A DNA stretch of 11,117 bases from Patescibacteria group bacterium. Lineage in GTDB: Bacteria > Patescibacteriota > Dojkabacteria > SC72. Shown here piece after piece: positions 1-6,920 of the stretch (within the stretch, counting starts at the first letter, position 1; each line of letters opens with the position of its first letter). The notes under the pieces are model-generated. The model made no database searches and was not told the origin of the DNA. It saw only the letters and a list, made by a program, of their open reading frames with translations. The stretch lies in the NCBI GenBank assembly GCA_003518125.1, contig DOZG01000036.1, positions 1 to 11,117 on the forward strand, read 5' to 3'. Both the position numbers and the translations under genes were made by a program.

Positions 1-387
1 GATCTCTACGAAAATATAATAATAGCCTCAATGGTAGAAAGAGAGGGATACAGTAGTACAGATAGATCAATAATTGCAGATATAATCAAAAGACGATACG
101 CAGAAGGATGGTTACTACAAATTGATGCAACCCTCCTCTATCCAGTTAAGGATTGGGAACATACAATTACATCACAAGACAAAAACTCACAAAACCAATA
201 TAATACATATAAATATCCTGGGCTAGTTCCAACACCAATATGTAACCCGGGATTGGAAGCTATAAACGCAGTACGAAATCCAGAATCAAACAATTATTAC
301 TACTACATACATGAAGATGATGGAACACCACACTACGCAACGACTTTAAGTGAACATAATATAAATATCAGTACATATTTAAGATAA
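1..387 (+). CDS. mltG: Endolytic murein transglycosylase MltG, C-terminal part (5' end outside window)
   Basis: The reading frame is open from the first base, so this is the last 128 codons of a longer gene; the ATG at 31 is internal. MltG (YceG-like family) cleaves nascent peptidoglycan glycan strands at the outer face of the cytoplasmic membrane and so sets strand length. Visible family hallmarks are IIIASMVEREG at fragment residues 7-16, which holds the probable catalytic Glu (residue 13, equivalent to E218 of E. coli). A YNTYKYPGLVPTPICNPG block follows at 67-84, then AINAVRNPE (88-95), YYYYIHEDDGTPHYATTLSEHN (99-120) and the natural C-terminus. The usual LQxDPT motif appears as LQIDAT (39-44), with Pro replaced by Ala. 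The LCP gene begins 11 bases downstream, which fits a cell-wall operon. The N-terminal anchor and LysM-like part cannot be seen. The family call is firm. Confidence 0.94.
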   Translation, partial: DLYENIIIASMVEREGYSSTDRSIIADIIKRRYAEGWLLQIDATLLYPVKDWEHTITSQDKNSQNQYNTYKYPGLVPTPICNPGLEAINAVRNPESNNYYYYIHEDDGTPHYATTLSEHNINISTYLR

Positions 388-398
388 AATGAACTGCC

Positions 399-1883
399 AT
401 GAAAATTACATTAGATGATTCTGAAATAAAACAACCTAGAATCATCAAACCTCTTTCTAACAAAACAGAAAGGAAAAAGATCTCTCGACCAAAACGTATA
501 AAGCTCCCAAAGCAACCATTAACAAACAAACAGAAGATTACTAAAATAATTTTCATTATCATTGCAATAATTGCCACTGTAGTAGTTAGTTACATTGGAT
601 ATTTTATTTATAAAGCATACAAAACAGGTCAAGTGATAGGATTTAATCTAAGACCCAACGATATCATCACCCAGGATATACCAAAACTTAAAAGAGATAG
701 TACAAACAAATATACTACTGTTTTAATTGTTGGTATTGATACTAGGGGAACGGGTAATCTTCTTAACACCGATAGTCTCATACTCACATCATACAACTAC
801 GATACACAAGATATAATAATGACTTCGATACCAAGGGACCTGCATGTGCAAGTTAATCCTGAGGTCTTCTGGTTTAATAGGATAAATTCTGTCTACTCCA
901 CCTCAGAACAGAAAAATGAAGGGTCAGGACTACTCAGACTTCGTGAGGTTGTAACTGAGATAACTGGGAATGAAATACAGTATCATGCGATGATTGACTA
1001 CAAAGGTTTTGTGGGATTGATAGACACTCTCGGAGGAATAGATATAAATGTAGAAAACTCTTTTACCGACTATATGTATCCTGATGGTACTGGGTACAAA
1101 ACAGTAAGATTTGTAAAAGGACCACAACACATGGACGGGTCCACTGCTTTGGAATATACAAGATCAAGGCATTCCCAACAAAACGGAGAAGGATCAGACT
1201 TTGCTAGAGCCCAAAGACAACAAAATGTACTATCCGCAGTCACTGAAAAGATAGCCTCAGGATCTCTACTTGATCCTAGGACAATAATGAATCTATTCAA
1301 TGTTGTACAAGACAATATCCAAATATCAGAATTTACATTAGATGAAGTTGAAGCTGGAGTAGATCTGTTGAAAATATTCCAAGAGACAGGAGAAACCTTC
1401 TCCTTTATTCTAGACCCAAACGCTGGTGCTGGAAGATTACTTAAGAGCCGAGATGTAGTAAGTACAGGAGCATATGCGATTGGACCTGTAGATGGACTTG
1501 GAGAGTATGAAGATATACATGAATATATATCTTCTGTATATAATGACCCACAACTCTATGAAGAAGACCCCCTAATTAAAATCTACAACACAGGATTGGG
1601 ATACACAGAAACCACCCAAAAATATCATAATCTTATTGAACAATACCCCTATCTTAAAATTGGATATATGGGAACACTCTATAATAACAAAGAAACAACA
1701 ATCTCCTACCTGAATAATGACAGTACATACTCTCACTCATTAGAATCAATTAACCAATATATCCAACCTGACAGTATAATTAAACCAGAATATATAACCA
1801 CAAACCTAAACGCTGAAGATATCACTATCCTCTACGGAAAAGAGTTAGCTATAGAAGAAAATATTACTCAAACAACAGAATAG
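399..1883 (+). CDS. LytR-CpsA-Psr (LCP) family glycopolymer transferase with LytR_C domain
   Basis: LCP proteins transfer undecaprenyl-linked glycopolymers to peptidoglycan or surface proteins outside the membrane. This 494-residue protein has a basic cytoplasmic tail (1-47), one membrane helix (about 48-70), an LCP domain (about 104-281) and a LytR_C-like domain (about 391-490, from IKIYNTG). Typical motifs are VLIVGIDTRG (108-117), TDSLIL (124-129), SIPRDLHV (143-150), DTLGGIDI (209-216) and LEYTRSRH...DFARAQRQQ (251-275), which supply the Arg and Asp residues that bind pyrophosphate and metal. The Arg that usually precedes the T/S-D pair is Asn123 here. No Shine-Dalgarno lies before the ATG; a -10-like TAAAAT at 385-390 overlaps the mltG stop and could give an almost leaderless internal start. 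The gene follows mltG by 11 bases and precedes holA by 1 base. Which polymer it attaches cannot be told. Confidence 0.93.
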   Translation: MKITLDDSEIKQPRIIKPLSNKTERKKISRPKRIKLPKQPLTNKQKITKIIFIIIAIIATVVVSYIGYFIYKAYKTGQVIGFNLRPNDIITQDIPKLKRDSTNKYTTVLIVGIDTRGTGNLLNTDSLILTSYNYDTQDIIMTSIPRDLHVQVNPEVFWFNRINSVYSTSEQKNEGSGLLRLREVVTEITGNEIQYHAMIDYKGFVGLIDTLGGIDINVENSFTDYMYPDGTGYKTVRFVKGPQHMDGSTALEYTRSRHSQQNGEGSDFARAQRQQNVLSAVTEKIASGSLLDPRTIMNLFNVVQDNIQISEFTLDEVEAGVDLLKIFQETGETFSFILDPNAGAGRLLKSRDVVSTGAYAIGPVDGLGEYEDIHEYISSVYNDPQLYEEDPLIKIYNTGLGYTETTQKYHNLIEQYPYLKIGYMGTLYNNKETTISYLNNDSTYSHSLESINQYIQPDSIIKPEYITTNLNAEDITILYGKELAIEENITQTTE

Positions 1884-1884
1884 T

Positions 1885-2805
1885 ATGCAAAAACTCTATC
1901 ATGGGAAAGACACATACCTATCACTAAGGGCAGTACATAACTTACTAGATACCCAATTCACAGATAATGATATTGTCATCCTAGATGCGGACAGTACTAA
2001 AGCAGAAAATATAATTGATAGACTCTATTCTCCATCCCTTTTCCTAACACCAAAAATATATTTTCTTAAACGGATATATAAAAATAAAGAAAAAGAGATT
2101 CTAATTGAAAACCTCTTCCAAATATCCAAGGAAGATTCTCTAAACATAATCATTTGGGAAGATCAAAAGATTCGGAGTAATACCAAATACTATAAATTTT
2201 TCAAAGAAAAAGACTCTGTAGAAGAATTCCAAAAACTGAACAAAAGAACCTTTCTAACTTGGGCAAAAAAAGAAATATCCCAATACACACTCACAATACC
2301 ATTAGAAATACTAAATATACTCTCTCAAAGATCCAACTATGAACCTGAAAGATTTTTTAATAATCTTAATAAACTTAAACTTCTTGAAACAGACACTATT
2401 GATGAAAACACCCTTAACCAAACTGTAGCTGACACCTTAGAAACAGATATTTGGAAATTAATGGATTACATAAATACCTCAGATCAGAAAGAAATAAGTA
2501 ATACATTAGATAAATTACTAGAATATAAGACAGACCCACACTACATACTAGCGATGATAGCTAGAAACCTTAGAATAGCAATACAAATAAAACACTTACT
2601 TGACAATAACACAAATGAAAGAGCAATCGCATCAATACTCAAACTCCCTCCATTTATAGTATATCCAATAATAAAAAGTGTAAAGAATGCAAACAGGAAT
2701 AAAATACTTCTACAATACCAAAAACTCAGTAATCTTGACTATGAAATCAAAACTGGAAGAATAGAACCCACTCTTGGACTTTCCCTTTTTACATTACTAC
2801 TTTAG
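1885..2805 (+). CDS. holA: DNA polymerase III subunit delta
   Basis: The delta subunit opens the beta sliding clamp as part of the clamp loader. The 306-residue length is close to the family norm (about 330). The match is by pattern rather than by strict motifs: YHGKDTYLSLRAV near the N-terminus (5-17) corresponds to the G-x-D/E-x-YL start of the family, and a predicted alpha/beta first domain carries NIIIWEDQK. The C-terminal collar-like helical domain holds DPHYILAMIARNLRIAIQIKHLL (about 217-239), ILKLPPFIVYPIIKSVKNA (about 251-269) and a closing LDYEIKTGRIEPTLGLSLFTLLL, all typical of HolA. It starts one base after the LCP stop, so it is probably co-transcribed and translationally coupled with cell-wall genes. 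That is only a genomic neighbourhood and implies no shared function. No Shine-Dalgarno is visible. Confidence 0.88.
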   Translation: MQKLYHGKDTYLSLRAVHNLLDTQFTDNDIVILDADSTKAENIIDRLYSPSLFLTPKIYFLKRIYKNKEKEILIENLFQISKEDSLNIIIWEDQKIRSNTKYYKFFKEKDSVEEFQKLNKRTFLTWAKKEISQYTLTIPLEILNILSQRSNYEPERFFNNLNKLKLLETDTIDENTLNQTVADTLETDIWKLMDYINTSDQKEISNTLDKLLEYKTDPHYILAMIARNLRIAIQIKHLLDNNTNERAIASILKLPPFIVYPIIKSVKNANRNKILLQYQKLSNLDYEIKTGRIEPTLGLSLFTLLL

Positions 2806-2835
2806 TTGACATTTATCAGTGTATTAACCTAAACT
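2806..2835 (+). promoter_or_regulatory. Putative sigma70-type promoter for the surface protein gene
   Basis: A perfect TTGACA (2806-2811) begins right after the holA stop. An 18-base spacer separates it from TAAACT (2830-2835, 4 of 6 matches to TATAAT). The start site would be near 2842, leaving a leader of about 24 bases. A second -10-like TAATAT (2848-2853) lies closer to the ATG. The 60-base gap here is one of the few in the window, which supports separate control of the surface gene. Confidence 0.5.
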
Positions 2836-2865
2836 GTACTAAGAATGTAATATCACTGCCTATAT

Positions 2866-4629
2866 ATGAACCAACAGAAGAAAAAATCCAAAACCATAAT
2901 TAGAGTACTCTTTGTTATCCTAGGAATACTAATTCTCTCTTTGATTGGCTCAATAATATATTTCTACTTAATTGGAGATATCTTCCAACAAGACGATACC
3001 CAAACAGTAACATGCGGCTGTTACTACATCGATCCTCAAATAACTAGTACCTGTGGTAATACTAAAAGAGCCTTTAAATTCAATACTTCAACCGGTACAA
3101 TAAATGACTGCTTAGCCTCATGTCCACTCACAGACCTCTCAACGAATACACTTTACAGTACCACACAACAAGACTCTTACTTGACCTGTTCCGCTACAAA
3201 TATCCTCAGTACCTCATGTAATGCAATGACCATTACGACAGAAGACGATTTAATAGTTACCGGTAAAATTACCCCTGATGAAGAAATTACCATAACCGCA
3301 ACTTTTGACTCATCCGAATATACCGATTATAAATTCTTGATTAATAATGTACCCACTGAACCAGACGAGACAGTTGGTAATACTATATCCAAAACCATTT
3401 CAGACTTTGGGGATAGTAGTACATTACAAATTTCTGCACAGGCGGTAGATAGTACAGGAGATACAGTTGATTCAATAATCTGTAATAGATTAATTGAGAT
3501 TTCTACAACAGCAAGAGCCGGTATAACAGGACTAACCTTCGATACATACACCTTAGCAGGTAGAACAAAACTTGAATCAGCATTGATTACCGTTGGAGGA
3601 CTAGAGGACACTGACACCATAGTTAAATTCTCCTTTCAACAAACAACTCTTACAATGACAGACGGTTTTGAATTAGATCCAGGCCGAGGGAGAATTACCA
3701 TAACTGAAAGCAATCTTTACAATGTGAGTAACTTCTCTGAAGATGAGTCCCTCTCAACATTAGATTCTTACGAAGGGGATTTAGAAATAACTGTTGAAAT
3801 AACACAAGATGGTAGTAGCTTAGGAACTACAACTAAAGAAATAACCTTTCTAGAATCTACAGATGACGAAGCAGATACAACAGATACTGATCAAGATAGT
3901 ACATCTGGAAATGATAGTACTCAAGATACAACAGAAGGTACTACAACAACAGAATCAAAATTTAGTGTAACCAACACCTCGTCAGAGACCTGTGTAGAAA
4001 GAGTATCCCCTGACAATACCTCGACATTTACGATAACGATTACTAATAATGGAGATTTAACAGACACAATAGAATCAATAAAAGATAAATTACCATTGGG
4101 TTTTGAATATGTATCCGGTTCTTCAAAACTAAACGGGAATTCAATTGCAGACTCTGTATTTGTAACAGTTACAGATGTAGGAGAATCTCAAGAAGTTGTA
4201 TGGGAACCTCAAGCATCTTGGTCAATAGATACAGGCGGAGTTTTAACAATAACCTTCAATGCAATAGCAGGGAGTAACTCTTTAAGTGGAGATAATTTAA
4301 ATGAAGTGATTGTAACACCTTCAGAAATACCACAAGATCCTTCTACCCTTAGAACTTCTGTAGAATTGATAGTTGCCCAAGATTGTACAAGTATAGAAAG
4401 TATACCTCAGACAGGAATATTCGACAGTACAATTGGAAGAATACTTGTAGGACTTGCAATAATAATGATTGGTATAATTATCCACAATACTAATAAAGGA
4501 AATCAGTTAGCTACCCTGATTATAAACTCAAACACATACAGAAGTGCTGAAATGACTTCCTACAAAATGTTTAACCCTAAGAAATATTTCGAAGAAAAAA
4601 TACTAGAGAGAAGAGAGAGAAAAAGATAG
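2866..4629 (+). CDS. Membrane-anchored surface protein with Cys-rich N-terminus, DUF11-like domain and PQTG-TM C-terminus
   Basis: This 587-residue protein was not recognised as a named gene. In order it shows a basic start and membrane helix or uncleaved signal (about 12-35), then a Cys-rich stretch with Cys at 50, 52, 63, 82, 86, 108 and 118. Two or so beta-rich regions follow (about 120-330), then a low-complexity D/T/S linker (about 330-362). A DUF11-like beta-sandwich spans about 365-505, with TFTITITNNGD at 387-397 and LPLGFEYVSGS (409-419). The C-terminus has IPQTG (513-517), a second membrane helix (about 522-540) and a basic tail of about 47 residues. PQTG resembles a sortase signal, but the tail is far longer than in classical sorting signals and no sortase gene is in view, so a double-anchored protein is equally likely. 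Its stop lies inside a hairpin, and its last 27 bases overlap the opposing gene. A role in adhesion or surface layer is inference. Confidence 0.8.
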   Translation: MNQQKKKSKTIIRVLFVILGILILSLIGSIIYFYLIGDIFQQDDTQTVTCGCYYIDPQITSTCGNTKRAFKFNTSTGTINDCLASCPLTDLSTNTLYSTTQQDSYLTCSATNILSTSCNAMTITTEDDLIVTGKITPDEEITITATFDSSEYTDYKFLINNVPTEPDETVGNTISKTISDFGDSSTLQISAQAVDSTGDTVDSIICNRLIEISTTARAGITGLTFDTYTLAGRTKLESALITVGGLEDTDTIVKFSFQQTTLTMTDGFELDPGRGRITITESNLYNVSNFSEDESLSTLDSYEGDLEITVEITQDGSSLGTTTKEITFLESTDDEADTTDTDQDSTSGNDSTQDTTEGTTTTESKFSVTNTSSETCVERVSPDNTSTFTITITNNGDLTDTIESIKDKLPLGFEYVSGSSKLNGNSIADSVFVTVTDVGESQEVVWEPQASWSIDTGGVLTITFNAIAGSNSLSGDNLNEVIVTPSEIPQDPSTLRTSVELIVAQDCTSIESIPQTGIFDSTIGRILVGLAIIMIGIIIHNTNKGNQLATLIINSNTYRSAEMTSYKMFNPKKYFEEKILERRERKR

Positions 4630-4998
4630 TGGAATCCCACTATCCCCGTAATTTACATCCCCAGAATTTATAAGGAAATAATAATTCCGAGTATTAAGTA
4701 ATTTATCAATAACAACTGTATGTCTTTTTGAAGAAAGATTACCTACATCAATACTCACCAAATCCAAACTCCCCCTGTCATCACCATACACTACATAACC
4801 TAGACACTCATCTGAGGTCATCCAATCAATTACAACCTGATAGTCATCTTCACCTTTAGACAAAGATACATTGTATGGTACACAACCAGATATAGTATCC
4901 ATTTCATCGGAACTCCGAACTTGGAATACAAAAGTAAATAGTACTCCGATCAGAAGTACAAATACACCACTTAATATATATCCCCACCTCCTATTCAT
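4603..4998 (-). CDS. Small membrane-anchored protein with fibronectin type III-like ectodomain
   Basis: This 131-residue protein has an N-terminal anchor helix (about 8-26) after a basic MNRRW start, then a single beta-sandwich-like domain (about 38-129). The order VVIDWMTSDECLGYVVYGD (55-73), HTVVIDKLLNTRNYYFLINS (93-112) and GIPLSFSL (121-128) follows the fibronectin III pattern: strand B ending in W-x-T, strand C with V-x-YG, then L-x-x-x-x-x-YYF-x-I-x-S. Two Cys (39, 65) could form a disulfide. Its ATG overlaps the end of the upstream gene by 8 bases (ATGAATAG), so translation is probably coupled. AGGAGG lies just inside the gene at codons 3-4 and not upstream. The 3' end overlaps the convergent surface gene and carries a terminator-like hairpin before the stop. 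The ligand and function are unknown. Confidence 0.75.
   Translation of the reverse strand: MNRRWGYILSGVFVLLIGVLFTFVFQVRSSDEMDTISGCVPYNVSLSKGEDDYQVVIDWMTSDECLGYVVYGDDRGSLDLVSIDVGNLSSKRHTVVIDKLLNTRNYYFLINSGDVNYGDSGIPLSFSLSSL
4620..4644 (-). terminator. Terminator-like hairpin with U-run, reading on the minus strand
   Basis: A perfect 8-base inverted repeat, GATAGTGG at 4625-4632 and CCACTATC at 4637-4644, encloses a 4-base loop. Read on the minus strand it is followed at once by five T (4624-4620) and a CT-rich tract, the form of an intrinsic terminator. On the plus strand the following bases (CCCGTAATTT) are a poor U-run, although the TAG stop of the surface gene sits in the left arm. The oddity is that the structure lies before the minus-strand stop codon at 4603-4605. 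Confidence 0.6.
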
Positions 4999-5395
4999 AT
5001 GTCTCTACTAAAACATAATTTACTTGTGAAGAAGAATTCTCCCCATCAGACACTGTCACAACAAACTTGTAAGTACCACTCTCTAACGGTATTCCTCTAA
5101 TCGCATTTCTCTCAATATACATCCATCGAGGGCTTTCTGTTAGATATATAGTAACATCCTCCATATCCGTATCCAGATCACTTACTTCTACGAAATATCT
5201 AAACAATTCCCCTACATACAGTGATTTCATAGGTACAGACGTGATATATGGAATATGCTTGTAATTAATATCTACACTACCTAAAACATCCTCCTGTGTA
5301 GAAGAAGTATTTTCTTTTAAGGCTAAACTACCTACTACAGCAATTCCTGCAATGAGTGATACTACCAATATCCAAATTCTAATCCTCCTTCCCAT
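4991..5395 (-). CDS. Small membrane-anchored protein with cadherin-like / putative Ig (He_PIG-type) ectodomain
   Basis: This 134-residue protein has a basic start (MGRRIRIW), an anchor helix (about 7-25), a short linker and one beta-sandwich domain (about 45-131). The signature PYITSVP...YVGELFRYFVEVSD (49-73), SPRWMYIERNAIRGIP (88-103), SGTYKFVVTVSDG (106-118) matches the dystroglycan/cadherin-like putative Ig family, in which P-x-W-L-x-x-x...I-x-G-x-P and V-x-V-x-D-G are diagnostic. It is the first gene of a two-gene minus-strand unit and overlaps its partner by 8 bases. The start is set by a -10-like TACACT only 7 bases upstream. The two proteins are of similar size and design and may act together at the outer membrane face, which is inference. 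No enzyme motif is visible. Confidence 0.78.
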   Translation of the reverse strand: MGRRIRIWILVVSLIAGIAVVGSLALKENTSSTQEDVLGSVDINYKHIPYITSVPMKSLYVGELFRYFVEVSDLDTDMEDVTIYLTESPRWMYIERNAIRGIPLESGTYKFVVTVSDGENSSSQVNYVLVETYE

Positions 5396-5402
5396 ATGGT
5401 AT

Positions 5403-5430
5403 AGTGTAACAGAAAACTAAATGTTTACAA
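5403..5430 (-). promoter_or_regulatory. Putative promoter of the Ig-like/FN3-like gene pair (leaderless type)
   Basis: Read on the minus strand: TTGTAA (5430-5425), a 16-base spacer, then TACACT (5408-5403), preceded by TGT, which resembles an extended -10 TGn. Only 7 bases separate the -10 from the ATG, so the transcript would begin at or next to the start codon. The -35 overlaps the -35 of the opposing rpsT promoter. Confidence 0.45.
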
Positions 5431-5452
5431 ACACTTTGAATACCGATATAAT
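5424..5452 (+). promoter_or_regulatory. Putative sigma70-type promoter of rpsT
   Basis: TTTACA (5424-5429, 5 of 6 matches to TTGACA), a 17-base spacer and a perfect TATAAT (5447-5452) make this the best promoter by consensus in the window. The start site would be near 5459, giving a leader of about 30 bases with no Shine-Dalgarno. A second -10-like TACAAT (5477-5482) lies 6 bases before the ATG but lacks a good -35. Confidence 0.7.
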
Positions 5453-5488
5453 TACCGCAGCTGAGATTAATATATATACAATAACTAG

Positions 5489-5785
5489 ATGCCAAATTTA
5501 AGAACATCAATAAAAGATTTAAGACAAACCAAAAGAAGAACTGTTTTTAACGACAGACTTAGAAATCGTATTAAAAAAGCTACTAAAAGATTTAATACCC
5601 TAATTGAAGAAAAAAAGCTTGACGAAGCCACAAAAGCTCTTCCACAAGTTAATAAGGTACTTGACAAAGCAGCCAAGAAACATATTATAAAGAAAGGGAA
5701 TGCAAGCAGAAATAAATCAAGACTTGCATCTAAACTTAATAAACTCGCCCAAGATAATGTCAATACTTCTAAAAAAAGCGATTAA
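5489..5785 (+). CDS. rpsT: Small ribosomal subunit protein S20
   Basis: S20 binds 16S rRNA early in assembly of the 30S subunit. The 98-residue, Lys/Arg-rich, all-helical protein begins MPNLRTSIKDLRQTKRRTVFN and contains the S20 core DKAAKKHIIKKGNASRNKSRLASKLNKL (about 59-86), which corresponds to the family's KAAKKGxIHxNxAARxKSRL. The size is slightly above the usual 85-90 residues. It is first behind a strong promoter, and the following membrane protein gene overlaps its end by 29 bases in another frame, so the unit rpsT and two membrane genes is probably one transcript. No Shine-Dalgarno precedes the ATG. In E. coli S20 represses its own translation; nothing here shows or excludes that. 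Confidence 0.96.
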   Translation: MPNLRTSIKDLRQTKRRTVFNDRLRNRIKKATKRFNTLIEEKKLDEATKALPQVNKVLDKAAKKHIIKKGNASRNKSRLASKLNKLAQDNVNTSKKSD

Positions 5786-6311
5786 ACTCTCATTACTCCC
5801 AGCAGTATTAATGATAGCTGGTAAGTTTTTAGGGCTTTTTACTCTCATTGCTGTTTATGGTATACAGTTCAATGTAGGAAATGAAGTAACCGGAATATTC
5901 TCTACCCAAATATTTCTTCCTAATATAGAAACAACGCTTTTTGTTAACTCAATATCTGATTTAGTAATGATATCCATCCTTGGAGTCTTCACCATATACA
6001 TGATTCTCCAAACCACTATTTTACAAAATACTAAAAATAACCCAAGAACAATAGCTAAAGTAGTTAAATTTAATATATTGAAATGGGTTACAAGTAGTAC
6101 TTCTACATTCCTTAAAATATTCATATGGACAAGCTTCGTTGTAATTTCTTCAATAATTGTAATCATTAACACACTACAAGGTGATACATACCTATGGATT
6201 GGTATTACCGCAGGAGTAATATCCCTCCTGTGCATATGGGGATTGATGAAAACATTTGAAATTGAAACAGAGAAGATATATCCTAGTAGGAATAAGCACT
6301 CATATTTTTAA
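5757..6311 (+). CDS. Unrecognised integral membrane protein, four predicted helices
   Basis: I do not recognise this family. The 184-residue protein starting at the ATG at 5757 (MSILLKKAIK) has hydrophobic segments at about 11-36, 62-88, 116-140 and 145-166, a polar loop with NTKNNPRTIAK between the second and third, and a polar C-terminal tail. An in-frame ATG at 5700 would add 19 residues with polar character and enlarge the overlap with rpsT from 29 to 86 bases, so 5757 is preferred. It starts inside rpsT, and its stop lies 2 bases before the next membrane gene, which suggests co-expression of all three. There is no transporter or enzyme motif. The topology was judged by eye only. Confidence 0.72.
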   Translation: MSILLKKAIKLSLLPAVLMIAGKFLGLFTLIAVYGIQFNVGNEVTGIFSTQIFLPNIETTLFVNSISDLVMISILGVFTIYMILQTTILQNTKNNPRTIAKVVKFNILKWVTSSTSTFLKIFIWTSFVVISSIIVIINTLQGDTYLWIGITAGVISLLCIWGLMKTFEIETEKIYPSRNKHSYF

Positions 6312-6313
6312 AA

Positions 6314-6880
6314 ATGATAACTAAGAATAAACAATCAAAATTCAAAGCTTTTTTTGGAAAGGTTCTCGAACCTATCGCTCTCGGTTTACTAGCACTACTT
6401 TTCATAATCCCATCCATCACAGTCATTAATCTCGAACCAATAACTAAGAATATTAAAAAAATTACAGATATATTGGGTGTTACAACTAGTTCAGAAGTAA
6501 TTGTTGATTTAGTGGGTGGTACACATGAAATCCTAAGTATAGAAAAGATCTACAAAGATGGAGACGATGGATACATATATAATGCCCTGCTCACAAAAAG
6601 AGAGTCTGATTTCTACTCAAAACCAATATTACAATTAAGAAATAACTCGGAGAAGGATAAAATATTAACATTCTTAGGTACTACACTCAGCCCTACAAGA
6701 TCGGAGATTGGGTTGATAATAAATGATCAGGCATATAGATTACAACGTGCTACAGGGGAATCAGAAAGTATAGAGATACTCCTGAAACCCAAAAGCAAAT
6801 ATGATGTATATTTAACAGTAGAAAGTGTAGTCGGTGTACAATTCAGCGAAGAATTTGAAATGAAGATAGGGGTAAGGTAA
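6314..6880 (+). CDS. Unrecognised single-pass membrane protein with beta-rich extracytoplasmic domain
   Basis: I do not recognise this family. The 188-residue protein has a basic N-terminus (MITKNKQSKFKAFFGK), one membrane helix (about 16-40), and a domain of alternating hydrophobic residues (about 58-188) that looks beta-rich, with EVIVDLVGG, ILQLRNNSEKDKILTFLGT, EIGLIIND and YDVYLTVESVVGVQF. The pattern suggests a small sandwich outside the cell, but no named fold can be claimed. It begins 2 bases after the stop of the four-helix protein and may form a complex with it; that rests on adjacency only. It is followed 40 bases later by lepA, which appears to have its own -10 box. Confidence 0.7.
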   Translation: MITKNKQSKFKAFFGKVLEPIALGLLALLFIIPSITVINLEPITKNIKKITDILGVTTSSEVIVDLVGGTHEILSIEKIYKDGDDGYIYNALLTKRESDFYSKPILQLRNNSEKDKILTFLGTTLSPTRSEIGLIINDQAYRLQRATGESESIEILLKPKSKYDVYLTVESVVGVQFSEEFEMKIGVR

Positions 6881-6907
6881 ACCCTTTCTAAAAAACCCCT
6901 TACTTTG

Positions 6908-6913
6908 TATAAT
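6908..6913 (+). promoter_or_regulatory. Putative -10 box of a leaderless lepA transcript
   Basis: A perfect TATAAT lies exactly 7 bases before the lepA ATG at 6921, so transcription would begin at or one base before the start codon. The -35 position (TTTCTA near 6885-6890) is poor, and the call rests on the -10 alone. Confidence 0.5.
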
Positions 6914-6920
6914 CCATGGT

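Noticed and set aside
5700-5756. Longer start for the four-helix membrane protein at the ATG at 5700
   Set aside because: It would add a polar 19-residue stretch and overlap rpsT by 86 bases; the ATG at 5757 places a basic residue cluster directly before the first helix.
5855-6235. Minus-strand open frame of 126 codons inside the membrane protein gene
   Set aside because: It lies wholly opposite a better gene, has no promoter or family features, and its hydrophobicity mirrors the plus-strand gene.
6868-6900. Inverted repeat AGGGGT/ACCCCT with a small nested stem before lepA, as a terminator
   Set aside because: The outer stem is only 6 bases with a long interior and is not followed by a U-run; it also abuts the lepA -10 box.
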